Below, in pieces: positions 35,828 through 47,690 of a stretch of DNA of 64,000 nt. Under the pieces are notes generated by a model, which was not told where the DNA came from, searched no databases, and saw nothing but the letters and a program-made list of their open reading frames with translations. A program made the position numbers and the translations under genes. The stretch is from Holothuria scabra (Eukaryota; Echinodermata; Holothuroidea; Aspidochirotida; Holothuriidae), in NCBI GenBank assembly GCA_037179385.1, contig CM074193.1:41324846-41388845 (forward strand). Reading direction: 5' to 3'. How positions within the stretch are numbered: the stretch's first letter is position 1; each line of letters opens with the position of its first letter.

Positions 35828-37617
35828 GGGCAGGAATGCTGAAATTTTCAAATCGGTAGGAAGTTGACCAAACTTGGCTTTCTGTACTTCATAGGCTATG
35901 TAAAAGCCAATTATGGGCAGACGTCGTGCAATTTCTCGCTTGAGTGATTTTTAGGGCCAAATTTGCAATTTTGGGGCCAAAACGGTAAAAAAAAACAAAA
36001 AACGGAGCAATATAGGTATTTTAACACAAAACCGTGCATTGTATTATTCCAAAGTCAAACCCTCTGGATGAACACAGTACAAGGGTGTTATATTAGGGCT
36101 ACCGTACAGCTCTGTGAAGTAGTCCCGGCCCGGGAGATTGTAAATTGGCTCCGACACATACACATCAATCTTTTTACGTTGTTGTGAAGCATAATGTAAT
36201 CCGTGTGAGATCCCCTCATTACTTTGATGTGTGAAAGCCTAGTGATTCGGTGAGTGCATGTCAAGTATAAAATAGAATTTAAGCGTATGGCTAGGTTACT
36301 TATTTAGCTATTAGAGCTGATTTAGTCTCCTAAGAGCCTCACATGACAACAAAGTTAGGCCTGGTCGCATACTCTCCTAGTTTACGTTGCCAATACTTAC
36401 TATCTGTGTTTGTAAGGGTTTTGCGAAATGACCTATTTAAATGAACTTGGCCTACTAGGCTTTAAAAGGTTTCCTGGTGAGGTTTTAGATGCTTAATTCA
36501 TAACAAGTTTAACCCCTTACAAGCCTCTTCAGCAGCATTTGTTACCAATTACCTAACCTTCAGGCTACTGTATAAAAACCTGTCAGCATACTCTGACAGG
36601 TTTTTATCTGCAATGTTACCAGTTTCTCGTGAGTCAGCTGAGAAGCTGTCATGCCCAGGATACTCAACTTTTGCCATATTGGTTCTTGTCAGTTTAGGCT
36701 ATGCCATGCTAAGTATTTATTTCCTTAAATTTTTCTTCCAGTTGCATTTTCAACAATTACATCTGTACTCAGTTGGACTGCGACAAACAGTGTTTTACTT
36801 CTTACATTTTTAGGGGATTGTTGTACATACTGACAGTCACATTCGATACGAGAAGGAGGCTCGTCTGGAAGGCTATGCAGTGAAAGAGCATCAATTAGCA
36901 GTAGCCCTTTTTCTGCGTAACAATTGTATTACTTTTTTTTACTTGCAATTTCAGGAACAACCTTCTGTGCTGACTGCTACAGAGTTCTCACAGGACGTAG
37001 CAAGGAGGGAAATCTAAGTAATTTGTGTGCTTAGCTGGTACTTATGAAAGTTGGATGCAAGCCTAGCCTAACTGCAGACAGACATTACATGGATCCCTTT
37101 CAGGTTTGTAAATCTCTCTTTATAATTCTATGTAGTGTTCCAAAGATTCACTTTGAAACTGCACAGAGGATGTATAAGTACCATTTGTGTGAAGAGAAAT
37201 CTGGAGACAAAGTGGACCATTTTGAAGTTGGTTTGAGGTCTGGTTCGATCTTTTGAAGTTTTCTCATGCACATTTTTGAGACTCAAAATAGATCCTGTCA
37301 GCCAGAAGGCATGCCTGCAGGGCCAAGGACCACCCATTCTGCAATTCAAGAAGGTGCCATGGTGATAGAGAGAAGAAATCTGCAAATAGATTAACCTTGC
37401 AGAGTATTGTGACTCAGTCCCTGCACTAAGCACTTTTTCAGTGTACAAAGTCCATGCACAGGCATAAAATGGGGAACAGTAGAGAAATATGTCACAAAGA
37501 TGCCATAAATCCTTCAAAATGTGAATCAAATCCTACTTTGAGTTGCACAAGTCCTTTATAGGCTTTAAATTGCATTTTGTGAAAATTTTTAAAAAATTGA
37601 AAAAATCCACCTCTCTC
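35828..37617. repeat. L repeat, copy 2
   Basis: Second copy of the 1.79-kb segment, offset 2256 bp from the first, with only scattered differences. The stem-loop recurs at about 36574-36605. Confidence 0.85.
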
Positions 37618-37621
37618 TTAA

Positions 37622-38079
37622 GGGAGCATATCCCAATTAGCTGGTGTATTAATGCGTCCGTTTGTTCGCCCTCAGATAGAGTCCCTAAAAGGAGCACTTT
37701 TTTGATATGTTATGGAATGAACTGGGGTTTTCTGTAAGTTTCCTCTGAAAGTATATTAAATGAAGTACCATCGGTGAAAAAATGGGCTTAATTGAAGCAC
37801 TTTTGTGGAAATTATGGGCCTTAGAAGCTGGCGGAGGCATACCGAGATTTTAGTGAAAAACAAGGCTTGGAAAAGGTGGTTTGAACTTTGAGGTGAAATA
37901 GCAAAAAATCTTCACGGTCATGATATGGTAAATTGAAGGTGTCATGAATGGCCAACTTGTCAGCTTTCATATGAGGGGTAGCTTGACCCTGGCGAAAACT
38001 ACGACAAGGTTTTAGAGGCCCGTTTACTTTTTGGATTTAGTGTGTAAGTCAATGGAGGAATTACTGGGGGTATGCTCCC
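37622..38079. repeat. E repeat, copy 3
   Basis: 458 bp; left flank TTAA, right flank TTCT (38080-38083), the same 4-mer that precedes copy 1. Slightly more diverged near its right end than copies 1 and 2. Confidence 0.85.
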
Positions 38080-38083
38080 TTCT

Positions 38084-39306
38084 AATATTCTGTAAATGAA
38101 GATTCGATACACGACTAGCATCAATGGTCGCACATTACAGATGTATTATTTCAAATAAGTGGAGACGCAGGTGCAAATTATCAAAGCCTAAACCTTGCTT
38201 TGTTAGATTTACTCAGTTCGTCCCGTGATTTGTGACTTCTGTTTTTCTTTGGGCGTGTGATGTTTTCTGTGGGATAGCTCTCCACTACACACATTATGAA
38301 AGAACATACCGATATCAATATAATCATAGTTTTTGAGACTAACAGAAAGTCTTGTTTTCGGAGGAAGATAACTCGAAGGTAACTCTTAAACACTGAGTTT
38401 GAACACTCATAAAGTAGTACACTCATAAAGTAGTCTTGACCTTAAAAGCCGCTACGCAGGTTTACACTAGCATTTACTCCGATTCACGTCAAGACCATGA
38501 AAAATCTCCGCTTGTTTAACACGATGAAGAGCCGCTGTAATCCATTTTTACGATGAACAGCCGCTAAAATCCATTTTAATGGTTCAGTTTAAACTGAGCA
38601 TGTGCAATGCTCAAATCTACTGCAGATACGTTATGTTGCCCTCGTGCCAAATGTCTTTTGACACAATGCACGAAGTTGAGTTGGGGCAGAACATTTTAAC
38701 TACGTGAGGAGAGTATGGCAATTCGTTTTGCAAATTTTGTGCAAAACTGGATAATTACCTGATCGAGACTTGAATAAAAGCGCTTTTGGGATGATCCGCT
38801 TTTCTTCATACCATCTTCAGTGACTTCGATTTGTACTGCTGGCAAACATAAACTCGCTATAAACTGGTTTTACAATGATATATCAGGGCAGTAGATTTAT
38901 TGATGAATCGGTTCGACCAGTACTGGGTTCGAATCCAGAGGACAGTGCAAAAACTGACAAGCGAGAGAAATGTGTGCTAACCCGTAAGAACTCTTGTATC
39001 TTATAATATTTTCGTATTTGTAATATATCCCACAGTAATCCAATATTTTTCTGGGTTTCCGTTGTTACGATCTGACTTTTCTGAGAAGGCATCAAGTTCT
39101 ACGTTAAAGTAATAAACTAACAAAAATTAGTAGAAGATCCATGTTTCGATTCCCTGGCCAAGGCATATAATACATTTCAAATATAGTTTAAAGTACTGTC
39201 GTTGTCAGTGATGAACCGAAAAATCAGTGGAGTATATGGCGCACAATTTAGTGCCCATAAGCTATATTGCATGGCATGCATCATTCACTTTTAATGTTTC
39301 TTTCAG
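38084..39306 (+). other. End of copy B intron 5
   Basis: Nothing recognised except a tRNA-like B box (GGGTTCGAATCC at about 38926), possibly a scrap of a SINE. The intron ends with TCTTTCAG before exon 6. Confidence 0.4.
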
Positions 39307-39505
39307 GAAAATCTGGACTTCTCGTGACTAAGGTGATCAAAAAGTTCTCATTTGACGGCTACGTAGGTGACAAGAAGATTACGGAAGTGAAATTGATTCG
39401 AGACGTTATGAGGAAAGGGGATTGTTACTTCAATACTGGAGACCTGATGCTGATTGACCTTGATGACTATGTGTACTTTAAAGACAGACTCGGGAATACA
39501 TTCAG
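39307..39505 (+). CDS. SLC27A: copy B exon 6 (FNTGDL and DR-G-TFR motifs)
   Basis: Acceptor TTTCAG at 39301-39306, donor TTCAG|GTAAAA at 39506. 199 nt: (G)KSGLLVTKVIKKFSFDGYVG, then KKITEVKLIRDVMRKGDCYF, NTGDLMLIDLDDYVYFKDRL and GNTF(R). The family's DR-GDTFR reads DRLGNTFR here. It joins in frame to WKGGNV of the next exon. This is the exon that is cut short in copy A. Confidence 0.87.
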
Positions 39506-40732
39506 GTAAAAATATCCCGATATACGCTCTAAAATAAAGTTTGGATGGCAAAATAATATTTTGGTAAACGGGAGATAGACACACCGTTGGCCAAAGGCCG
39601 ACGAGCGAGCGCCTAGCACACGAAGCCACATCGGGAGGTCTCTTGTCAGCTCTCTTGTTAGTGAAAGGTTTTAACTCAAAAATTAAGTGAGTAATTGTGC
39701 CCCTTTCGGCCAGATGCAGATACTAGATGATTTTTTAGGGGTGCTGATATGTGAACTATGCTAAAGACGATTGTAGATTACAAATTGCATATTTGGGCAT
39801 AATTATAACGAACGTTAAGCAGTAATTTCTGGTGCCTAGTGAAACACAAGAATATATTAAAACCCCACATTTATGACATTACCTGAAAAGTTTCATCATT
39901 ATCCACTTAGCCATATACAAAGGACCAGTTTGGTCTTCTAAGGTGTGGAATCAGTCATCATGAGATAGAAGTAAACAACAAAGTTAAAATGTCGATTGAT
40001 CGCGTAGTGCCTACCAAACTGTTATAAAATACACTGACAAAACCAGAATCTTTGGTATTGGAGGTAGTCAAATGTGAGGCCATAACACCGGCTCTATGAG
40101 GAGCATAAGATAAGATGTTCTGAAAATTTAAGTTCCCCTAGATGTAGTTTAGTGCAACAGTTAGTATTTTTGAGGCGTTTCCAGTTTAAGACTGGAGTGC
40201 TAAATATGTAAACTGCCGCCTCTCGCTCGGGCTACGTCAATAATATATGAAATACATATCACAATTAGTCTCCGGGCAAGGGACACATTTGGTACATTTT
40301 TAAATACCATGTAATAAGGGCAATGATGTAACATTGTTCATCTTGCTTCGAGTCTGTGAATTTCCTCGGTGGGATAACAGGTCAAATATTGATGAACCGT
40401 GTATTTGCACAGGGTAATTCATCAATCGGAGAGTTAATGCAAGTGATACTAGAACTCGGTACCAAGCCCAAGTGCGTCGAGCAATAGAATTAATCCCGGT
40501 GTAAATTATCTTATTCCAAAGTTCGCAACATGTTTAACCTTGTGAATATTGCACAAAACGGAGTAAAATGGAGTAGATTAAGATGAGCCCATTTATATGG
40601 ATAGCCGCATTACCGTGAGTTTATGGCAAGATAGCGCACGGTGACTTGCGTGCACAGAACCAGTAAAAGGTGAGCACAAAGCAAAGCTTTTTTTTTTTTT
40701 TCTGTGATGAAGAACTTCTTATTCCGTCACAG
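39506..40732 (+). other. copy B intron 6
   Basis: No feature recognised. The last ~230 bases align with the short copy A intron before 3936, which places the left edge of the copy A deletion inside exon 6 and the right edge inside this intron. Confidence 0.6.
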
Positions 40733-40830
40733 GTGGAAAGGAGGGAATGTAGCTACCACTGAAGTTAAGCTGGCGCTTTTAGAGAATGTACAAGTCGAAT
40801 CTGCAAATGTCTATGGCGTCAAAATTGAAG
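40733..40830 (+). CDS. SLC27A: copy B exon 7
   Basis: Acceptor CACAG at 40728-40732, donor GAAG|GTAATA at 40831. 98 nt: WKGGNVATTEVKLALLENVQ, then VESANVYGVKIE. The signature WKGEN is WKGGN. Confidence 0.86.
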
Positions 40831-42247
40831 GTAATAATGCAATAACATATTTGTATTTCAGTAATGTCTTTTTCTGATTTAGAGTTCTCTATATTCAGAG
40901 AGTTGTGTGGTTTGTTTTTGCTGCTTTCCTTGCTTTTGTGGTTGTCTTTGGAATTTAACCGAAATGTACCTGCATGTCCCACGAAGTGTTATTTCATGAT
41001 ACACCTAAATAACGCACTACCAGTTGCTCTTTATCATCTCACCTGGTGATTTTATTTAGTAAAACAGTCCTACTTAGTAAGGCATGAATAATTTTGCCTG
41101 AATCAACGACCATAAAGAAGTTTAACATAAAACTATAACTTTCAAATTACAGTTCAAACTCTTCACTAGGTCTCATCTTTCCTCAAGGCCTTTCCTGAGT
41201 TTCTATACTCAGTGTGTGTTTCCTTCTCTCCATATATGCAGACCTTGGAACATAGATCTAGTTTTTTTCAAATTCTATACATTTAATTTCCCTTTCATCT
41301 ATGAAAACCGAGATTTTGCTGAGACATTATTCTTTAACAACTAAATTCTTGGATAGAATTTTTTTCACGTTGTTTCAAGTTCCAGTAAGCTCATTAAAGA
41401 ATTCTGCCCCTTGAACGGTGGACATTTATACTTCATTTCCAAATTTGACTGGTGCAATTACACATTTTTGCGGTACAGGTGTAAGATGCTGGGAATCCAC
41501 CTTCACAAAATTCTTATTAAGGTTTGATTTATGTTACCATGTAAGAAGTGACTAGAATCATATTCAGTGACTGAATTATTTACCAAATGAATCTCGAACC
41601 ATAAAATTCGGTTCATATTCAGTGAGGCTATACACGAAAATGAATTAGAAAATGCAAGAATATAAGTAAAATTTTCCAGACCAATTTGGGACAAAATCAA
41701 ATCAAACATGTACTTCATGCTCCAAAATTTGCAAAACCCGCGTTAATAGTTACAAACAAACATTATTGCTTGATATTTTTAGCAGAATGGTACACCCCTT
41801 GTGGATGTTTGGGCTGTGAACCTGATGGAAATCGTAAGGTCAGCTGGTTATTTGCGGTTTCCCATCGTTTAAAACATTGGCAATATCTTAACGTTATCGG
41901 GCAAGTCATGACGCTCAGTTTGAAGAGAAAGGATTTTCTAATGTTAGATATGAAAAAATAAGAATGTTTAACAATGCACAACCCTGAACTTTTGCACAAC
42001 TAGAATATAGGCTACTGAGACATTTTGGCATTTTTTGTAGGGTAAAGATCAGCTATCCACATTTCAAAGTGCCCTCCACAAAGGACAAAGGCTCGAAGGT
42101 GATAATTTAATTTTCTACGAAGTAAAGCGCACTATATTTGTGCGTTTTTTCCTGGAAACACCCTACACTGGTTATTTGCGTGTTTGTTAGAAGCATGTTT
42201 TCCAACCATGTTTTTGCGTTTTTTCCTGCCCTTTTTATTTTCCAAAG

Positions 42248-42555
42248 ATAAAGACGGGAGAGCGGGTATGGCTGCTCTGATACTTCAGAATAAAGAAACC
42301 TTATACTGTCCTGGTATGTACCGACACATCATTGAACGTCTACCGAGTTACGCATGTCCAAAGTTTATACGCATCAAGGAATCAATGGAAGTGACGGGGA
42401 CTTTCAAGCTCCAAAAAGCCAATCTGGTTAAGGAAGGATTCGACCCAAGACTTATCTCCGAGCCATTGTACTACATGAACGACAAGGAGAAAACATATTC
42501 CATGTTAAATGAGGATTCTTTTAATCGCATTCTGTCTGGCAGTATCAGATTGTAA
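42248..42555 (+). CDS. SLC27A: copy B exon 8, C-terminus and stop
   Basis: Acceptor CAAAG at 42243-42247; TAA at 42553-42555. 308 nt: (D)KDGRAGMAALILQNKETLYC, LPSYACPKFIRIK, MEVTGTFKLQKANLVKEGFD, ending SGSIRL. AATAAA at 42640-42645, 85 bases after the stop, is a plausible polyadenylation signal. Confidence 0.88.
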
Positions 42556-42639
42556 TGAAAATAAGCCTTTGTAATTGCCACCGGTTCTTTCTTTAAAATG
42601 GCCCAAGTATACTTGCAATGGTGTTTTAAACATCGCCCC

Positions 42640-42645
42640 AATAAA
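42640..42645 (+). terminator. Polyadenylation signal of copy B
   Basis: AATAAA about 85 bases 3' of the stop codon; the aligned bases of copy A read AAAGAAA. Confidence 0.5.
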
Positions 42646-42956
42646 ACAAATTTCTTCCCCTTGAAGCTAGGCGTGATCACGACTTGACCGATAGCGCCAT
42701 AACTTGGCTGATTTTTTATGATAAAATACCACAAATAATCTTTCCTTTAGTTTCTATCTCCAACAATTTACATCTCAGCTCAGGAACGTTCCATAAAGAC
42801 GGGATTGGAATAATTGAATTTATTTTTCATGCTCTGCGATTGATATTTGTGAAATTTTAGACTTAATTTTTTGAAATTTTTCGACACTTTAGATGGAATT
42901 TCACAGCTAAGTTTCAAACCAAGTGGTTTAATTCGGGACGCCACGACTTTTTACCA

Positions 42957-43130
42957 GTTAGGGCTCACTACCTTGTTTTTCTTACTCCATTGTGTATTAT
43001 GGTGAGCATCATACACAACAGTAGGTTCCATTTATAAGTCTTTGGTATATAAACTGGTCTGGAGTCGAACCTGAGACCCACAAAGAGCAAGCGGGATGTT
43101 CTAATTACTTTACCATGACGTCGGTGAAAC
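42957..43130 (-). mobile_element. tRNA-derived SINE, family 1, minus strand
   Basis: Minus strand: ATGGTAAAGTAATTAGAACA, B box GGTTCGACTCC, then ATACCAAAGACTTATAAATG and ACCTACTGTTGTGTATGATG, ending AAACAAGGTAGTGAGCCC. The body matches the other two copies in order. Confidence 0.7.
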
Positions 43131-43830
43131 TCGGAAAAACAAAGTGGCCCAGGCCTAAAGAGCGAGTGCACTACAAAAAGGTCCCCTTACGTTTTTGGAA
43201 AAATACTTTGAATCATTGGTAAACATCAATCGGGAACAGTTTGAAGTGAATGCAGCATTGACAGTGACAAATATAATAATTAAAATATGAATGGTCCAAG
43301 TATTGAACTCTGTTGAACAAAACATTTAGTTCTTTGTAGAAATCAGTATGGTTTTTTTTTAAACCAGAATGGTAAAGAATTTATACTCGCTTATAGGCGT
43401 TACTAACACAATCGGGATAAAAAGGAAGTTGGTAAATTGCTTTCGAGCAACACATTGAGACGATTAGCAGAAAGTTTATCAGGTGGTTAATTTTCTTAAG
43501 ATGAGGTTTTTCGTGCATCATTCAGAAAAACGAAATCATTGTTCAAAATGTATTCTGGTAAAGCGTCAGTGATGAGAAGTGACCGGATTGGAAATATTAA
43601 GCTATACAAGCTCGGGTTGTAGAGCTAGGGGGATACCGGTGTTACCAGTTCGGGATATAACCGCTTTCTAATGAAAATGAGGTTTGCCCAGATCGGGAGA
43701 AAATTTGCCTATCTCAAGGGTATGATTATTTATGAGCATTTAGTGTTTACCTCTCCCCATCTGTGGCGTAGTTAAACAAATGTGTCAGTTTTCAAATGTG
43801 ATACCGTAATAAAGACGCAGTGGGCGAAAC
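43131..43830. other. 3' flank of copy B, nothing recognised
   Basis: AT-rich, no convincing exon or repeat. Confidence 0.4.
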
Positions 43831-43832
43831 CA

Positions 43833-44725
43833 CTAGGGACCTTCAACACAAATGAGAGTAATTCTAGTAATTTTTGCAGCACATAGGTGATTGATACTAT
43901 CAAATATCTTCGATAAATCAAGAAAGAATCCCATTGCAGTCTCTTTCTTCACAATAGCTTCTTTTGAAATGTGGTAAGTATCGATCATGTTTAGTGACCT
44001 GGTAGAAAACCATATCGGCTGTTTGAATGAAACTATCATGATGCTTACTGAGGAAAAGGATGGATAATCGCAAGATCTTTAAAGAGCATGAAAGCAACGA
44101 TATTGGAAGCCGGGTAATTTACAAACTGAGAATGGTTGCTCTTCTTTAGATGGGGATTATACATTCGCAACTTTAAGAATGTCTGAAAAGTAGTCATGTG
44201 CTAAGGAAAGGTTATAAAGGAATATCAAAATCTTTGGTAAGATGTATGACTGGGCGAAAAATAGCTTGGGGAATTTTGTTGTGCCTTTTAATAAGCTACA
44301 CATTATACCTTATACTGATGACACAAATCTCTTCTTTTGAAGTCCTGACCAATTAAAATTGTTAGAAAATGCTCAAAAAGAATTTGAAAAAGTTCGTGAT
44401 TAGTTTTGTGTAAACAAATTATTGTTAAATGCCGAGAAGACCAACTCTGTAATTTTTAGATTTTCCTCTAAGCCGCTTCATACTGGTATCAAACATATTG
44501 AAATCTGTGGCGTAAGAAGTATGGTTTCAGGTAACTCCGAGTTCCTTGGAGTAGTTACTGACCAACACCTTACATTTTTATAAGTAATAAATTATCTAAG
44601 GGGGTTGGTATTCCAAGCCGTTTGCGTCATCTTCTACCTAGACATATTCTCCTCACGTTGTATAATACACTGATCCTTCCTTACTTATCTTATTGTAACG
44701 TTGTCTGGGGCGGTGCTTTACCGAC
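43833..44725. mobile_element. LINE reverse transcriptase fragment with inverted 5' part
   Basis: Minus strand 44290-43833 carries the earlier RT segment: ILIFLYNLSLAHDYFSDILK, VANV, NY-ASNIVAFMLF, then PIWFSTRS and GFFLDLSKIFDSINH. Plus strand 44300-44725 carries the later segment: YTDDTNLFF (YADD box), LLENAQKEFEKV, LLLNAEKTNSVIF, FLGVVTDQHLTF, and, after a frameshift, a post-RT region to about 44720. The inverted part abuts the sense part with about 70 codons lost between them. Stops and frameshifts throughout. Confidence 0.7.
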
Positions 44726-44729
44726 TAGG

Positions 44730-44850
44730 ATCCAGGGGTCGTATGCACAAAACATCTTAAGTGTATTTTTTAAGTATTTCTTTAAGAATTTCCTTAAGTG
44801 ATCATCCTTAACCTAAGTGGTATGCACAAAGCATCTTAAGATGAGAATTT
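44730..44850. repeat. Short repeat rich in CTTAAG with two GTATGCACAAA units
   Basis: GTATGCACAAAACATCTTAAG near 44738 recurs as GTATGCACAAAGCATCTTAAG near 44820, with several TTAAGT/ACTTAA-like words between. Probably a small MITE. Confidence 0.5.
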
Positions 44851-45889
44851 CTGTAATAGGTCATAGGTCCATATCACCAAACACTTGCAAACTGCCACTC
44901 TCATGTGAAAACAACTGACTGTACCTTCCTGAGGTATGTGGTTACACTATCACTCTTCCTAGAATCCTGCTTTGGAAAAACGCTTAACCGGCTGCAATCC
45001 GGTCATACTTCCCAATATTCTTTCTCTCCAGACAGACGTGCCCGCCTTAGAATGTATATACTCGATCCTCCCTTTCCTTGCTTTCCCTTTACATATCTCA
45101 CCTCGAAACACCAATTTTCTCACTCTCCTCCTTCTGCCTCTCCCTGATTCCCGCTTTCCTCACTTTTCTCACCTTTCTATACTTCCTTATCTCCCACATA
45201 CCCCGCAGTTCTCCTGTTTCCTGACAACAATAACCAATTTCCCGCTTCAATTACGTATAAAGCCCTGGGAAACATTTCCAAAAAATAGGAAATAGTGTAA
45301 GTGAAAACGTACAGTCCAAAATGAGGATTTCCTTGATATTTTCCTTCCTTTTTCCTTTTGTCCTTGAGAGGATTGCAGTTAAAATTTCATTTAAAATAAC
45401 TTCCACAAAATTCACTAACAATTAATGACTTGATGGTAACTTCTGATAACAAGGTCAATATTTCAAACTAAATCTCAAGACAGACGGAAGAAACACAAAA
45501 TTAGACCATTTAATGAGATCTATATTTCTTGTATTATGCTTTTTTCAATTAACAACAACTTCATTTGTAGAACGGTAAAAACTTCTTTTTCATTGAAATA
45601 GTGTCTTTTTCAATATTACGTTATCAAAAATACTCCTATTCCATTTTTCTACTTAAAACTTAAACCTAGCTTACATTTTAACTTGATAAAAGTTAGAAAG
45701 AACGCAACGTTGAAAAATTAGTCATTTTTATCATGCCAATACCTCAATTGACCCCTTTTCAGTAAAAAATATGTAACAATGACAAAATACTAACAAAAAT
45801 GAACTTTGAAAGACATCTTTTCCTTGTTTTGATTTCTTACAAAAAATTAGAAACTCTTCCTCCTCTTAACCTACGTACCTGTACAGAGC

Positions 45890-47690
45890 CTGAAAGTTGA
45901 AAAAGTGGTATTACTAATTTTTCAACCTCTGCCAATGTACGTAGCTCATAAATGCTTTTACCATTGCGGGAAACACGATCTCATAAAAACCAACGGCAAA
46001 GTATCGACCTCTGTACGTATACGTAGGTCGTAGTTATTTCAGATTTTAATTTAGCCATGAAAATATTTAAAAGGCAGCAAAACAACCATGAGCGATGTAC
46101 ATGTACGTAGCTCATAAATGTTTTTCCCATTGCTGCAAACATTATATCACAAAAAATGAACAGTAAAGCCTCGACCTCTGTACCAGTACGTAGGTCGTAG
46201 TTAATTCAAATTTTAATTTAGCCATAAAACCATCAAGAAAACAGCAAAACAACCATGAGCGATGTACATGTACGTAGCTCATAAATGTTTTTCCCATTGC
46301 TGCAAACATGATTACACACAAATGAACAGTAAAGCCTCGACCTCGGTACATATGCGTAGGTCGTAGTTATTTCAATAGTCACTGCGGTTAAGACTGGTGT
46401 ATCAGCATTGCTTGCTCATGTTGCAGCATTAGCCGGTTTCTGATATAATTTTTTCAACCTCTGCCAATGTACGTAGCTCATAAATTCTTTTCCCATTGCG
46501 GGAAACACGATCTCACAAAAACCAACAGCAAAGTCTCGACCTCTGTACGTATACGTAGGTCGTAGTTATTTCAAAGTTTAATTCAGACATGAAAGCATGA
46601 AATAGTGAGCAAAACAACCATGAGCGATGTACATGTACGTAGCTCATAAATCTTTTTCCCATTGCTGCGAACATGATAACAAAATAATGAACAGTGAAGC
46701 CACGACCTCTGTACCAATACGTAGGCCGTAGTTATTTCAAATTTTAATTTTGCCATGAAAACATTAAAAAAGACAGCAAAACAATCATGACCGATGTACA
46801 TGTACGTAGCTCATAAATCTTTTTCTCATTGCTGCGAACATGATAACACAATAATGAACAGTAAAGCCACGACCTCTGTACCAATACGTAGGCCGTAGTT
46901 ATTTCAAATTTTAATTTTGTCATGAAAACATTAAAAAAGACAGCAAAACAACCATGACCGATGTACATGTACGTAGCTCATAAATGATTTCGAATTGCTG
47001 CAAACATGATAACACAAAAAATGAACAGTGAAGCCTCGACCTCTGTACCTATACGTAGGCCGTAGTCATTTCAGATTTCAATTTAGCCATGAAAATATTT
47101 AAAAGACAGCAAAACAACCATGACCGATGTACATGTACGTAGCTCATAAATAATTTTTCCATTGCTGCAAACACGATAACACAAAAATGAACAGTAAAGC
47201 CTCGACCTCTGTACCAGTACGTAGGTCGTAGTTATTTCAAATTTTAATTTAGCCATAAAAACTTCAAGAAAACAGCAAAACAACCATGAGCGATGTACAT
47301 GTACGTAGCTCATAAATGTTTTCTCATTGCTGCAAACATGATAGCAGAAAATTGTGCAGTAAAGCCTCGACCTCTGTACCTATACGTAGGCCTTAATCAT
47401 TTCAGATTTTAATTTAGCCATAAAAAAACATCAAAAAGAGAGCAAAACAACCATGAGCGATGTACATGTACGTAGCTCATAAATGATTTCCCATTGCTGC
47501 AAACACGATAACACACAAATGAACAGTAAAGCCTCGACCTCGGTACGTATGCGTAGGTCGTAGTTATTTCAATAGTCACTGCGGTTAAGACTGGTGTATC
47601 AGCAGTGCTTGCTCATGTTGCAGCATTAGCTGGTTTCTGATATAATTTTTTCAACCTCTGCCAATGTACGTAGCTCATAACGAAGGGTTT
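45890..47690. repeat. ~168-bp satellite array
   Basis: About ten tandem monomers. Each has GCGATGTACATGTACGTAGC then TCATAAAT, TTTTTCCCATTGCTGCAAAC, CCTCGACCTCTGTACC, TACGTAGG-CGTAGTTATTTC and AATTTTAATTTAGCCATGAA, and AGCAAAACAACCATGA. Spacing of the GTACATGTACG word is 165-171 bp. A block TCACTGCGGTTAAGACTGGT...GCAGCATTAGC recurs at 46378 and 47573, about 1195 bp apart, so monomers are grouped into a larger unit. Confidence 0.9.

Noticed and set aside
33109..38079. LTR retrotransposon with E as LTR
   Set aside because: E does not begin TG and end CA, I see no primer-binding site after E or polypurine tract before it, and L has no gag or pol.
38883..39095. Possible tRNA around GGGTTCGAATCC
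   Set aside because: Only the B box is recognisable; no acceptor or anticodon stems pair.
46142..47313. Repeated 70-residue frames on the minus strand with near-identical peptides
   Set aside because: They arise because the ~168-bp satellite monomer (56 codons) keeps a frame; no start context or domain.
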